The notes: generated from the letters alone by a model not told the origin. Counted from the stretch's first letter, positions 14,263 through 34,330 are shown. The stretch: DNA of 64,000 nucleotides from Syngnathus acus (GCF_901709675.1 NC_051087.1:3526001-3590000), one strand, 5' to 3'. A program made the numbers and translations.

Positions 14263-15534
14263 TGGCGCCCCCCTCTGGTGCAAAACCAGACTGCAAATGC
14301 AAGCAGGGTGGACCGGACTTTGTCTTGACAAGCGCAAGAAAGACCGTGGTGAGTCAGGGCCAGCACAGCAAGGCGCTGACCTACATTTACAACCGGATTT
14401 TTCTTTATATTACACACACACACACACACACTCCTTCGCTCTTTACCGATCAACACTTTCAGTATTTGCAATGACTCATTGCCTTCTCGCCTCCTTGACT
14501 TTGTTGCCTTCTCCTGGCGTCCTTCCCTGAGATTCCCTACACACATCTTTCTTGGCACTCGAAGAGTTTCATTTGTGTGTTTGACCTATCAGAGAGCCAA
14601 AGCGTGCCAAAAGAGAGGCCCTCATAAAGACATCGCCATCCTCACGGCTGAGTGCGGTCAGAAAAGGAAGAACAGTGATGATGCATGCACCGGAGTATGA
14701 AACAAAAACGTCATCCGAGATGTTAATCACATGGTTGCTATCTTTGACCCTTCACCGCCCTCCGTTTTCGTCTTACAATCCTCATACTCCATCAACGGCA
14801 AAGTCCACGTCAACATCTTTAAATCGTACCAAACTCGAGCTCCAGTAATAAATCTGACGGCGGCTCGTCCCGCAAACACGTGAGTTATACGTCCCGATTC
14901 TCTGGCGCAACTCACGAGCGTGAACCCTCCGCCTCGTCCTTCATAAATATCCTTTGTGATGTCACTGCGGTTTGGAAATGGTGCAAAAAAACTCAGAAGG
15001 AAAGGCGATGATTTGGGTTTTGAACAAGCACGTTGGTGAAGCTACTTGAACATCTGTCAAAACAGAAGCTTCGATTTGCCGTAGTTAGCCTTTTTACAGC
15101 ATCCCGTGAACATCACCCGTTCGATGAGATGAATTTAACGCTGCATTCGGATTTTGGGCTCTCCAGTGCCCCAATTGACATTCCAGTGTCATACAGAATG
15201 ATTGTGTCAGAAAAGTCGCGACAACATTGGCAACACTAATATATATATAGTATGAAATGGGCGGATGTAAAAATCATATTTAATCTAATCAGGGTTGATG
15301 CACAGGAGGTAATAAAAACTTGATTCTGTGAGAAACTACCAATAACCAAAAATCAATGAAGCCCGTAAATAAAGTGGCCATTGTGCCCGCTCATTGTAGA
15401 GATAAACTGTCCGATAGCAGCAGCGGCATATGATTTGGCAGGTGGGAGGCGACAGAGAGGTGTTGAGGGGATTGCGGGGTAGGGCTGAGAGGGGGGGGGG
15501 GGGTGCTTTCAGCGAGGGACGTGGCGCATATACA

Positions 15535-15760
15535 TCACTTCATCTTTAATTAGCTGTCATCAGCTTCTCTCCACAGAGGAAGCGGCCACTGATAATTAAC
15601 CATCAAACTCGCTCTCGCCCCGTGTGGCAGAAAGAGGAGATAAGGACGCGTTTGGCTAAAGCGTCATAATAATCAAATGTGACTGGATTAAAGGCGGCGA
15701 GGGATCTTGCCGATTAAACAAACGACTCAGTGAGAAGTAACAGGAAGAGTTGCCGAATTA
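15535..15760. promoter_or_regulatory. candidate conserved noncoding element
   Basis: The block contains CTTTAATTAGCTGTCATC, CTGATAATTAACCATC, CATAATAATCAAATG and GGATTAAAGG within unique, non-repetitive sequence. A GATA-type AGATAAGG site is also visible. There is no usable open frame. The functional call is inference from motif clustering. Confidence 0.3.
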
Positions 15761-15986
15761 TGCAGCCAATGGTTTCCAAGGTAACCCACACTTACTGCCC
15801 TCAACATGATTATTGCTCGTTTGGTGTGAAAAGATCCTCTTTGTTATTAGTGTACCCAGCGAGGATATAAAGGTGCCCTTTGCACTGCCTGACTTTTCTT
15901 TTTTTTTTCTTCAAGAAGGAAAAACATGAAAACCAGGCTGTAGACAAGAGCAGCTAATTAGAGAGAAAACAGTGTAAGTGGACATA

Positions 15987-16170
15987 TGCGCGCCGAGAGA
16001 CGCGTCGGCCAACACTCGACGGGACGGCGCCGTGGGGGTGCGGGCCGGCGGGCCGCTACGGACGCATGTTGTGGTTTGAACGCCGCACGCCGCTGGCACC
16101 GACGAGCCGGAGGCCCCGCGTGGAGCGGCGAGGAAGGGGAGGAGGCCGTCGGGCCCGCCGCAACCTGTCC
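15987..16170. other. GC-rich, CpG-dense island without a gene
   Basis: A run of about 180 bp is markedly richer in G, C and CpG than the surrounding AT-rich DNA (for example GGGCCGGCGGGCCGC). I see no start codon context or splice chain that would make it a first exon. It may be an orphan CpG island within the regulatory stretch. Confidence 0.4.
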
Positions 16171-17881
16171 TCTGCGTGGTGTTTGTGTAGTGAGCTGCTC
16201 TCGAGTGCTTTAATTGGATTACGCTTCATGAGGAAACAAGCTCATGAGAGCGGCAGCACAATAGAAAGCCAAAGAAGCCGGTTCGCCGGTTCGAGAGGGA
16301 AAAATTCCGTCTCGTTTAAACACATGCTATAGCAGAAATTAACAAACACAGATTTTTCACGCTACCAAAATCTGGGCTGGACGTACGCACGTTGCAATGC
16401 TTCAATGCGCTTATGTCACCTTGCACGTGCAAGCACCTTTTAAGCCAGCTACTAGCTACTAGCTAGCATTGAGTTTTGGCCAGCGACTGTTGTGGCTAAA
16501 TGCTACAAAGTCGCTCCTCCGTCAATAATGATCACTTCCATGACTGCGAATGAGCGCAAATTACGAGTCTCGTTCTCATGAAGGCACGACAAGGAGTAAT
16601 GCGGATAAATCGTGCTAATTGCTACAGTAATCTAAGATTCACGAAAGATCAGAATTAAGTGCTCGAGTAATCCAGTACACTGTTTTGATACAAATCTGTT
16701 TGGAACTGCCTTGAAGTGGAGCGTTTCCAACTTTGAACAGCATAATAGCAGGAAATTTAATTTCATGAATTAATTTAAAAGTGTCTAGAGACACATTGTA
16801 CGGTTTATACCAAGAGAGCGTATGCTAACCATTGGTCTGGCGTGCGGGGTTACTAAAGCACAACATTACATATTTAGTTTGTACTAAATGTAAACCCTTA
16901 AATGGTTTCTTTCATGTTTGTAACGAATCTTCAATTGCCGCCTTTACAATGACGACAGGTTAAAATAATCAATCTACTGGGAGAAAGTGGAGAGCAAAGA
17001 AAATAAACAAACAGAGAATCTTTTGAAATGACACCTGTGAAAATATTAGAACATCCATCGTCGCTGACGACACAGATGCTCAAGCTATCTCCGTCTGTCG
17101 CTGCAGCGGAAGAGGAGCGGAGGATGAGGAGCGAGTTATAGAGGAGGATGAGGGGAGGTGAAGACCACAAAGTAAGACCTTCAATGGAAAAGGAGGCCAG
17201 AAAAATATCGCGCAGACTCCAATTGAACCGTCTACTTTTTAATAAGCTACTTTTGTTTTGCAAATATCCTCAGCTCTTCTGTTTGTGAATGTTTTTAGGT
17301 GTTGTGCTTTTGGGTTTGCGTCGGAAATGTTCTGCATTAATAAAGTCAAACGTCTTAAGGCACAACTGTTGCTGGAAAAATAAATGACAGCAGAGATGGG
17401 CAAAAAAAATGTGATGGAAAGAAATAGAGGAGAAGTAGAAAAGTGATTACAGGGTCAGTTCACTTTGGTCCATTAGCTGCGTTTTGGACAGAAAAAAAAA
17501 AAATCCATGGAGTAAAATGGGAGCCAAATCATTTCATCAGCTCCTCTGCCCTAATTGCAGCCATATGCAATTTTAAAGGCCTCTCTTCCTTTCTAATGGC
17601 TCCCTCGAGGAAGTCATGCTTAATTGCTGCAGCTGGCCACGAGACTTGTCTTTTTCGCTCATCCTTCGCTCCTCTTCTCCTTCTCCTCCTCCCCCCTATG
17701 GGACTCACTGCCCAATTGACAAGTTGACATGTGGAAAATACAAGAAACTCTACAAGCTCTTAGAAGGGGCGTGGCTCCAAAATTCAGGTCACTTAATTTG
17801 ATCTGACTTTTACACCGCTGGCGGAATATTTGCTGTGATGATTATCAGCAAGTAACACAACTGCTAACAAAATACTTACTT

Positions 17882-18205
17882 GCTACTACCGTATTTTCCG
17901 CACTATAAGGCGCACCGGATTATAAGGCACACCTTCAATGAATGGCCCATTTTAAACTTTGTCGATATATAAGGTGCACTGGATTATAAGGCGCATAGAA
18001 TAAATAACTCAACGATGCTCAGACGTTAATGCAATCACAATATAGTAACACTCGAAATAGTGAAAACAATAACAATATCAATAACTCAAGGTTGCTCAAA
18101 CGTTAATATCTATAAGGCGCACCGGATTATAAGGCGCATTGTCGGCTTTTGAGAATATTGGAGGTTTTTAGGTGCACATTATAGTGCGGAAAATACGGTA
18201 GTAGC
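17882..18205. mobile_element. MITE with long terminal inverted repeats
   Basis: The left end GCTACTACCGTATTTTCCGC matches the reverse complement of the right end (GCGGAAAATACGGTAGTAGC). The inverted match extends through CACTATAA. Inside, 'CACCGGATTATAAGGC' units recur. No coding sequence is present, so it is a non-autonomous DNA transposon. The family is not assigned. Confidence 0.8.
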
Positions 18206-19902
18206 ATTGATAAGTTTGGATCAAATAAACTCGTTAAAAATATTCGGCAACTACCATGCAGATACTTTTCCTAAAAACTTACACCTCTTATGTATTTACT
18301 AAGAACAAAAAGGAAGCAGGATGCATACGTGAACAAAAGTCACACATTACGAGTTGGCAAAAGGTGGACCTCCAAACAAGCAAGACACAAAAAAGGATGA
18401 AAAGCAGCACGGGAGGGACGGCACAGATGGACAGACGGCGAGCAGGAAGTGGAGAACTCAACCTGCCTCGGCTGTGAGGGGCACCTGCTTCGCGGCGGGA
18501 CCTCCTCTCCCCGTCATGTCCTAATCAAATTTACTACTACCCCCCCTCCCCATTCCCCGACCACAAGAAGAATCCGAACAAGAGTCCCACTGAGTGTTAC
18601 ATTCAAATAATAGTCACCTCCAGCCACACTCACAGTATGGGACGTTCTCAAAGGTGTGCTAAATCTTCACACACACACAAAAATACACGCGCTTACTCAC
18701 ACATTAGTACACAAAAGAACCAAGTACCAAAAAAAAGCAACACACAGGCTTCCCTTTGTCATCATGTCAATAAAGCAATGTTTACCAAGTTTATATCGCT
18801 CCTTCAAAATTTTCATTGGATATGTCTCCATCCCGTCTGTAATTCATATTCCCTCTCACTCCTCCGACGGGCCTGTTAGAAGAGAGCGAGGGAGCGCGCA
18901 AGAGAGGTGTCACTTTCAGTGAAACAGCTTAATTCCGATGTCAATGAATTAATTAGATGTGTTAATGAGCTAGCGACAGCTCACCCAAATTAAATTAATA
19001 CCGTAATGGCCTCAGACAGCGAGAATTAGCTTACCCATTTCAGTAAACGCTTTCTGGAGTGCGTCTGCACACACACACACACACACTCAAACAACAGCCA
19101 GCCCCGCAAGCAAATCAGCATCCAGATGTAATTAAGTGACTAATTAGAGAAGCCTTCAGTGTCTCGTCTCGCCCTCCCCTTCGCTGGGTCCATCCTATGA
19201 GCATCATGCGAGTTCATTTTCAAACTCATAATTGTGATAGTGATTTCCGAAAGTTCAACAGCTTGGAATTCCAACCTATTCTTTGTCCAAAGGTCCAACA
19301 TGTTTAAGTATGACCAAGAACGTCACTAGAATTATGATCCCAACATTGTTTACGTTGTAATGTTGTGCTCAGTCGGCTTGTGAGAGAGAGAGTGCGAGAG
19401 AGCGTGGACTCTGCAGGGATGGAGCTGTTCACACAAACACCATCTGTTAACAACAGGCTCACCTGCTAGCAAACATTTAGCTCAGGATCCATCTCACCTG
19501 CTCTACATCTCTCTCTCACATATATACACACTCGCACGCACACCCACACAATTCGGCAATGTCAAAGCAGAGGATAAACTAATTTCCCACTTAGTCAACT
19601 TGACAATATCACCTGCTTTGTAACCTAGCAGATCTCCGGAGAATTCTTGCAATGTGTTTGCATGCCCTACCAAAAGAAAAACGACTTCAAAAACGTAGAC
19701 ATACAATAAAAACAGAACATTTGACACCTTGGAGAAACTTGAAAATTATCGAGTGGGAGAAACCTATGAGGGGAGGGAAGGAAGTGAGAAAAGAGGGAGA
19801 TGGAGACTATTACCAAAGGTGTATGACTAAATTAACTTCTCATCAACACTAATTAGCCCCTTGTTCCTTTCTTCCCTCCAGGTAATACGATGAGCTGTGC
19901 AC

Positions 19903-19903
<1 letters not shown>

Positions 19904-19950
<47 letters not shown>
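19904..19950. repeat. (GT)n microsatellite
   Basis: A pure GT run of about 47 bp, followed by an imperfect extension. Confidence 0.9.
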
Positions 19951-19953
<3 letters not shown>

Positions 19954-22054
19954 TGTGTGAGTGTGTGCAACAGTAAGCGCACGAGAGAGAGATTGTTTAC
20001 CAATTTTCAGTGTACTTTATTTCCATTGCTGTATTTAACTAATAACCAATTTCATTAAGATTGCTTTTACTTTGAAATCGATGATCAACATTTTTGCCAG
20101 TTCTCTGAAATAATCCCAAATTATAGGCATGTTTTTATGCGATGCATCGATTAAACAACAAAATTACACTGAAATATTTTTATAAAATTATACATGACGA
20201 AAAAACATTATCAAACCAATAACAATTAGTTTTATAGTAAACATTTAAGGAATAAGTCATGCTAGCAACGTAGCAGCTGTAGCTAACATTGGCTTTTTCG
20301 CCCAAAGGTTGATGCTAGCACTGCTCTCTGCGACTATCAGAAATACGCACTTCCATAATCGTACGCCGTATGGAACAGTTGTTTGAGCATCAGCTTGTGT
20401 ACCGTACCTCACTGTATATCAAAAAATATACAAAAATATCACCCCTCTCCTTAGAGAAAAGACTAGCACCCGCTACTAGCATACACACATTAGCTGTAAG
20501 AGCTGCATAAGAGCGGTGAGGTAAACAGTCAAAGACTCGTTGCTCTTTTTCCAAATGCCAAATGTGTAGCATAATCAGATTATTCAAAGAGATGCTAATT
20601 AGAACCGTCTTCCCTCCAAAAGATGCTCTTATGGAAATGACGAAACGAAAACTAGTCATGAAATGCCACAAAAGAAACGAGGCTCACTTTTGTTTGTTGT
20701 TCTGTGTTTTGTTTTCCTTATTCTTTTGTCTTCCGTTGGTGTTTGTACAAAGATGTAATTTAAGAGGTAACAACGGCTGTGGGTGAATAAACTGATATAA
20801 TACATATTCATGCTTCTTGAGATCCAACAAAGGTAGCTTTGCGTACGTTTTATATCCTCTGTTCCCAATCCCTCTTGCAGTAGCCCACTCTTCCTTAATT
20901 ATCCTCCTCTCCTTTAAATCTTTGTCCAACGCGGCACCTCCCAAACAAGGCGACGTTGTTTTCCGCTAATCCCGTCTTTTTTTTACCGCTTTCGACGCAA
21001 ACTCCCGTTTACCTGAGGTAAGCGTACGCGAGCTGAAAATAAACGGGGGCTCTTAAAGCACAATGCCAGTGTCGACGTCACCTGGAACAATTGTAATTAC
21101 AATAACATTGTCAGCTAATCCTTTAAATGGGAGCGAAGCGCTAAATCAGTTTGATGACGCTCCGCTTAGCTACGTTTCGCTGGTTGGAGCGGTAATCCTC
21201 GAAACCAAAACACTAATCTCTTCTCCGCGTCTCGCGTCCGAGCCGGGCGGACGGGAAGCACAAAGTTGCAGAAGAGATGCAAAGTTTCTGGGGCTTTTTT
21301 CTTTACAAGCGGCTCACGCAGAATTACATGCTAGCATCCGTGACCGTGTTTGTGCGTTCATGGTAAATCACGCTGCGTCTAGCTTGTGAAACATTCAAAT
21401 CTTGTGTAGAACAAAAAGGATCGACAGAGGCCAGTTTGTCTTGAGACGATTGCGAGCTACGGTAACATTATGCACACTTTGAACATCACAACAGCAAGTG
21501 AGCGACTGAGAAGTGAATGCTAATAGTTAGCCAACATGCTAAAGAGCGTTTCAAAGCATGAGCTCATCTTAACGTTGACAAAACATGAACCTGCTATGAC
21601 AATCTCTATAATGACGATAGATACATAAATTGATATCAGTACCGAGAATGTTAGCATTTGCTAACTTAGCTATAGCTTGAACAAGACAGCACATCACCTT
21701 TGTCAACTCAGTTTCAACCACCTTCATTTACCGGCTCTCTTTAAACTAACTTTCACCATCCACTGTTTACACATGATTTCGAAGTCAATTAGCTTCCCTA
21801 AAAAAAAATAATAATAAATACACTTCTGACAGGTAATAATACAAAATAATGAGTTAACCTCGTCTCCCGTTTCTTCCTAATTATTCAAAGTGAGCGCTCT
21901 GATTCGTCGGTTCTCTTCAATTAGCGTTGTGTTAATTAAAGAGCATCATCATTATCATCACGTTCTCGTCAGTAATTAAACGCCTGAGTGTGATTACTTA
22001 ACACAGCAGGGCTCCTGATGATTCATTTGCCGTCTGGTCCTTTTTATGAGTGTA

Positions 22055-22058
<4 letters not shown>

Positions 22059-22085
<27 letters not shown>
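22059..22085. repeat. (GT)n microsatellite
   Basis: A GT run of about 27 bp, 100 bp before the longest GT tract in the window. Confidence 0.85.
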
Positions 22086-22185
22086 ACATATAACATTTTG
22101 TGATGCTAGAGCAAAGGAACAGATTCTCCCAGTCACACTGCATATTAAACACTGCAATAAACGCTGCATATGCAAAGACGCATGA

Positions 22186-22186
<1 letters not shown>

Positions 22187-22279
<93 letters not shown>
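22187..22279. repeat. long (GT)n microsatellite
   Basis: About 93 bp of uninterrupted TG, the longest simple repeat in the window. It produces artefactual Cys-Val open frames on the plus strand and Thr-His frames on the minus strand. Confidence 0.95.
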
Positions 22280-22281
<2 letters not shown>

Positions 22282-22798
22282 GAGGAATGCGTGCATGTGT
22301 GTGTGTTGTTCAGTGGCTGATGAGGTGTCAGGAGGAAGTAAATTGCCTATCAAGAGAGCTCTGCCTATTATTATTTGTGTGCGTGTGTCAGAGGCCTTTG
22401 CGTGCTCGTCTGGCTAATTAGCAATCACAAGACTGCTTTAGTGCACACCAATGTGTGATGACCTGGGAAAACCACAACAAGAGCCGCTAACAACATGGAG
22501 GAGAACGACTATCCTGCGTTTACTCCTTGATGCGTTTGAATGAAAGAAGACTGAGGACGATGAGACAACGGGAGGGTGCAGCAAGGTGGAGACTATGGAG
22601 TATCATATTCGGTGCGGCGCGATTGAGTCGTGCAAAAAGTCAAACCGTCTGAGTGCAAGTTAAACATCTCTGTTGGATGCACGCTAATTGAATGCATGCA
22701 CATATGTGGATATGTGTGCGTGGGTGTTGAGTTGAGAAAGTGCGCAAGACGTTTGTTAACCTACCGGCTTACGATGTATATTAAACCGGCAAACACAC

Positions 22799-22824
22799 AC
22801 GTACGTACGTACGTACGTACGTAC
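22799..22824. repeat. (ACGT)n tetranucleotide repeat
   Basis: About six tandem ACGT units. The unit is its own reverse complement, so the array is fully palindromic and CpG-periodic. CA repeats flank it. Confidence 0.85.
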
Positions 22825-23304
22825 ACGCGCATGCACACACACACATGTACTCAGCAGGTGAGCATAGCTGAGTTGACACTTTGTCAGCACTGTGTAATTT
22901 GACATAATGAATGCAAGCATCGTTACTGCTGTTAATTGGCCATACTAATTATACTCGGAGGATGTCATTAGATGGAAACTGATGCCAACTGTGTGTGTGT
23001 TTTAGTGCAGTGTGGGGAAGTGCAGGTGTGTGTGTGTGTGTGTGTTTGTGTTAAAAGGTGTCTTAAAAGGGGCTGAGTGGTAGTCCAATTCACATTCTTG
23101 TCAAAAAAAAAAAATCTGCAAAGTCATCTCATCGATGATTCTAAATGACTTGATCAATTACATTCATCTCTGTGGAATTACAAAACCAATTCATTACAAA
23201 AAAAAAAAAAGATGGCCACACTACAATAAAGAATCACTAATAAACACCTTATGGGCGTTTCCGGGTACCGATAGTATTAGCTAACATACTAGCCTAAACA
23301 AGAG

Positions 23305-23500
23305 CTAGCGCGCACACTATTAGCGCCCGTAATCAAATTCTTGGCTATGGTCTTGCAAATCCACTCATGACAGCCCACTTATGTTGAACACGAGCAGAGC
23401 TGCAGCCTTTTAGTTTGGCCTCTCCGAAGAAGCGCGTAAAAGCTTCATCACGGGCCGCGCTGATGAAATTAGCGCCTATTAGCGCCCCCGAGCCCCATCC
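23305..23500. promoter_or_regulatory. candidate regulatory block with repeated ATTAGCGCC
   Basis: ATTAGCGCC cores occur at about 23320, 23468 and 23477, in CTATTAGCGCCCGTAATC, GAAATTAGCGCC and TATTAGCGCCCCCG. The same core appears at 9917. Sequence around the cores is unique and non-coding. It may be a homeodomain or bicoid-like binding cluster; this is inference. Confidence 0.3.
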
Positions 23501-26500
23501 CCCGCCCAACCCTTCCTGCCCCTTTGCTCGGCCCACTCCCACTTCCTCGCCGCGCTCTCACTTGGAGTAGTGTGTAGATTTAATTTGCCGCCACGACTCA
23601 GGAGCCACTTAGCAATATCTCACTGTGTGCGCGAATTGATTGATTAGGCCTTATCTTGTTATCTGGCTCTGTGGTCGTTTGATAGGCCTGTTTGTTCTCT
23701 CACGCCTTTTCTCTGTATCTTTTTGCCTCATGTAATTTCACGCCCCCGTGTATGTGTGTCGGCCTCCAGCCTCTCGGTCTACTTTCTCCCTGTAAATGTG
23801 GGAATGGGACACTGATTAGGAGGGATAGCCTTGCAAGATCAGAATTAGGAAATTACACGGTTACGTCGTTGCGGACCGCCACCCCCACTTTATCCCCACG
23901 CATGCCTCTCCTGCCACAAAGACAATATTGTAACTGAGAATGTGCTTGAATTGCTTTGTTCCTGAAGGCTGACTCAGTCTGTCTCCAGAGCTGATGTTGT
24001 TTCTGCTCAAGGGAGTTGGTACTTCGACAATAAGAGCCAATTTATTACTAAATATGGTGGATGGTTACTTTCTAAACATTTGCATTAGCAGAGCAGACAT
24101 GAACGGCCGTCAGAGAGCCCAGAGGCTTAAACTACTGTTGTTCCTCATCAGCATTCGCAGCAGAGTCAAATTCGGACTTCAAACCACAAGAAATAATAAA
24201 ATCCAAAATTCGCCAGCACCAAATGCATGCTTAAATAGATGGGCGTGACTTTTAGGTGAAATGTATTTTAATATGCAGAAGGTGGAAAAGGGCACACAGA
24301 GGTGAAGACTAAAGATGTTTTCTTCAACGTGCGCCAACACATGACTCCCAGCAGAGACCAGCGAGCCCCCCACATCATTAACACCTCCCGCCGTGCTCCG
24401 CCGGGCCTCAACCGACCGGGGACCGCCGAGGCAAAGACGAAGGAAAATGCTAGAAATGCATGCTAGGTGCTGTATGTGCTATTTCCCCGACTGATCCTCA
24501 CTTATTTGCAAATGAGTCAAGAGCAATTAAGTGTGCCTGACGGTAAACAAACAATACAGCTTAAACATGGTGGACATTCAGCAGAAGAACGTCAAGACAA
24601 GAAGGGCGACACAAAGCCAGGAAAGAGAGATGAGGAGGAGCAAGAAGAGGTAATCATCAAGTCCCAGCAGACAGATCGAAGCTGAGTGGATTCTATCGTA
24701 CAGCATCTCTCATTTGTATGCTAATTTACGCTATTAACACACACACACGCACACACAGGGCAGGAGCTCAGGGCGTGGCTTAATAAATACTCTCTGATTG
24801 CTGTTTGTTCTTGAGATGATGCTTTGTATTGTGGTCTGTGCGTATGAAATCCTACGAAAGAATTTTATTTGGTGTGAAATCCAATAAAATTTGCATCAGG
24901 TCGGATCAAATTCTGCACACGCTACATTTCGTATGAAATTTGACTGAACTGGTTCATAAATGAAACCTTCTGAAGCCGTTGTATTTCTTTTTAAATGTAA
25001 TACTAAACACGCTTTCTTGTATGAAACATTATATTTTTTGTATCAAATCCTTCATTTTATTTTGAAAAGCAACCCAAAGTCAGAGTGACTTTCTGAAAAT
25101 TACATTTTGGCATAATCTGAAAGAATACTCGACTCCTCAGTACGGCAGTAATATTAGTCGCTCTCTGCAGAGGATAAAGATGATATGCCTGTGATGAAGT
25201 GAAGAATAATTTAAAAAAAAAACAGATTAAGGTTTTGTTTACTGACATATAAAGACAAAACATACTGTTTAGTGATGTGCATTCACGCTTTGATTTGTGT
25301 CTAAAATTAAATGTTTACTGAAGCATTTTGGTAAGTTTGAAATTATTGTGATTAAGTTTGAGGCCTGAGAAATGTTGCCGATTCACGTCACTCGCATAGC
25401 TACAAAAGAAAAATAGCAATTCTTTAAGAAGCTTAAAATGTGTGTACACGCCATGCTCCCATTTTGACACACACTAATCATCACTTGACTGCCTCGTGTC
25501 ACACACACTTAGAGAAACACAAAGACTAAGATGTCAAGCGAAATTCTCAAAGGATTGTCTCGCTGTCGATGTGTGTGTATGTACAGACCTCATGCGAAGG
25601 GTTGCCACGGGCGACATCCACAGGTCCATGTGGACTTTCTTCGGCCGTAATGGTTTTTCCAGGGCTGGCGTGTTAAGACACAAACTGGGGGGGGGCTAAT
25701 GATAAAAATTGTTAACTTTTTAAACCACAATCTTCTCCCCCCCCCCCCCCCCACAAAAAGTGATTTACTAACCAGTGTGCCGTGGCAAATTAGCTTCCTC
25801 CAATTTCTCTGGTCGAAAAAGTCTTTCCAGTGGTCCCTTTACAACAAACAGTTTGGTTAGGGAACATATCTCAAAGTAAATTACTCAACACAAAACAGAG
25901 ATTACACTTTATATTTAAAAACAAACAAACAACAAAAGATTGCTTAATCTAAAATTCCATAATACAGTCTACCAAAGTTGCATCTAACTGTGGCAGTTAC
26001 AACACTTTTAACAAATGTACAGACAATACTCAGGCATATATTTTTTGGGACAAACGACAACTATATTGCAGATTACAGTCACTAACAGCTCACACCATAA
26101 GAAGCCACAATTAATCACGATTGGCTGTTTAATTCCTTGGATCAGGTGACACTGACGTCTTAAAAAACACTTATGTGAAAATGAAGGTTTTACAGATTTG
26201 TGATTCAAACCCCTGAAAAAAAAAAAGGGTAAAAATTATGTCTCAGTTGGAATTGATTTGATTTTCTTACCTTAATGCCTCGAAAATATTGAGAGGGCCC
26301 AGTGGACAGCTCCATGACACTAGTCCAAAAAACAACCAAAACAATCGGGTGCCGTTGCACGCAAAATGACACCACTTTTTTTGTATTAATTAAAATTGAC
26401 TGAGAATTCTATTAATTGACATAGAAGGTCATAAACTTCTTCTTGGTGCAACCAAAACACTCTTGTTGCTAGGCTAACGGTGACACCGTAAATATGTTGT

Positions 26501-27260
26501 GTTTAATCATTCAAATCACCTGTGTATTTTTTTTTTTCAGGTATTAAAACAATGCCGCATCACGTGGTGCGGTACGGTTTTAATGTAAAATCCATTCCTT
26601 GGCTCAAAAGGTTGGAAAATACTTCTCTAAAATGAATGTATGAAAAAAACAATTGTTTTACAAAACGCGATGCAGTCGGCTAATGACTCATTGTTGATTC
26701 TTTAAGCGCTAACCGGCATGGATGAAAAGGCACATGCTGTCCTCTAGTGGCAGAAAACGTCATTGCAACATGTTCACTTAGCGATAAAATTATAATTGGA
26801 TTGTGTGGAAATATTTAATGTTAATTATTGAGGTCGTAATTTATAGAGGTACAGAATCAACTACAACTAAGATATGTTTTCCTCTCATAATTTTTATTTT
26901 ACCAATACCCGATCCAAGCACCAGCCAGGACAGAAACATAACTATTACTTCAATATAAATCATAGCACATTACAAACACAGGTCAGTTTAACCATATTAG
27001 GATAAAAATCTATTCAAGTTACATCTTAATATTAGCGTCCCCAATCCTATTAAAAAGGTAAATATACAATAAATACCATGTTTAACTACATCTTAGCAGG
27101 CGGTAAACATGGAAAATGTTGCATCAGAGCCTACGCACATTTTAAATCATTTCAGATCCAATATGGATCACATTAGCCAGCCCATATCTGATTTGACAAA
27201 GCAGAATTTTTTTTGTCAAGTTAAAAATAAAAAAAATAAGTCGGTAAAAAGATGTGCAAA

Positions 27261-27261
27261 G

Positions 27262-27313
<52 letters not shown>
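27261..27313. repeat. (ATCT)n tetranucleotide microsatellite
   Basis: About 13 tandem ATCT units. The array lies 200 bp downstream (3') of the micall2 stop codon and may fall within the transcript's 3' UTR. Confidence 0.9.
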
Positions 27314-27406
27314 GTGTGTGTGTTAAGTAGATTAAGAGTGTAAGCGGATTAAAATGAACTGAAGCCATCAACACGAGTATGTCATTAACTTCTCATGCTG
27401 AGAAAG

Positions 27407-27440
27407 CCCCCCCCCCCCCACACACACACACACACACACA
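27407..27440. repeat. poly-C/(CA)n tract
   Basis: A C run followed by (CA)n. It lies about 70-100 bp downstream of the micall2 stop codon, in the probable 3' UTR. Confidence 0.8.
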
Positions 27441-27512
27441 ACAAGTTGTCCATTGAGTCAGTGGTAGGGAGGAGTACCACAAGAGGGCAGCAAAGGAGTT
27501 TACTGCCAGGCG

Positions 27513-34047
<6,535 letters not shown>

Positions 34048-34330
34048 CCCGCAGGGCTCGGTGGCAGCTCCGCCGCGGACTCCCTATCCGCGGTGGTGGC
34101 TCCCCTCCCCCGACTTCCCCTGCTAAAACCGCGGGGCTTGCCTACGTCCACAGTGGAATACACTCGTGAAACTTTTTTTCCTCCACGGCCACGCTGGAGC
34201 ATGAGGGTTCCTGAGTATGGACGATGCTGCGCCCTCGAGAGTTAACACCGATATCGACCAGACAGCGGACACCTGTGGAAGGTTGGTCGTGACGTCCATG
34301 TGGGCGTGGCTTAACATGCGCATGCGCATA
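34048..34330 (-). promoter_or_regulatory. probable micall2 promoter / 5' UTR, GC-rich
   Basis: The sequence directly upstream of the micall2 ATG is GC- and CpG-rich to about 34260, then turns AT-rich. No TATA box is evident at a fitting position. It is probably a CpG-type promoter; the exact start site cannot be seen. Confidence 0.4.

Larger units (their letters stand above)
1..27512. other. gene-free stretch, candidate regulatory desert beside micall2
   Basis: I find no exon chain with matching splice phases and no recognisable protein in this 27.5 kb. Open frames here are short and low in complexity, or run through CA/GT and CT repeats. The sequence is a patchwork of simple repeats, a few transposon remnants and AT-rich homeodomain-like blocks (many TAATTA and ATTA cores) embedded in unique sequence. 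Knowledge: in human, MICALL2 neighbours UNCX across a gene desert, and the 3' end of MICALL2 faces UNCX. The micall2 gene here also points its 3' end at this stretch. Inference: it may be a distal regulatory domain for a developmental gene outside the left edge. The named pieces are listed separately; between them I see nothing definable. Confidence 0.55.

Noticed and set aside
21994-22421. Thr-His and Cys-Val open frames
   Set aside because: Translation of long GT/CA microsatellites.
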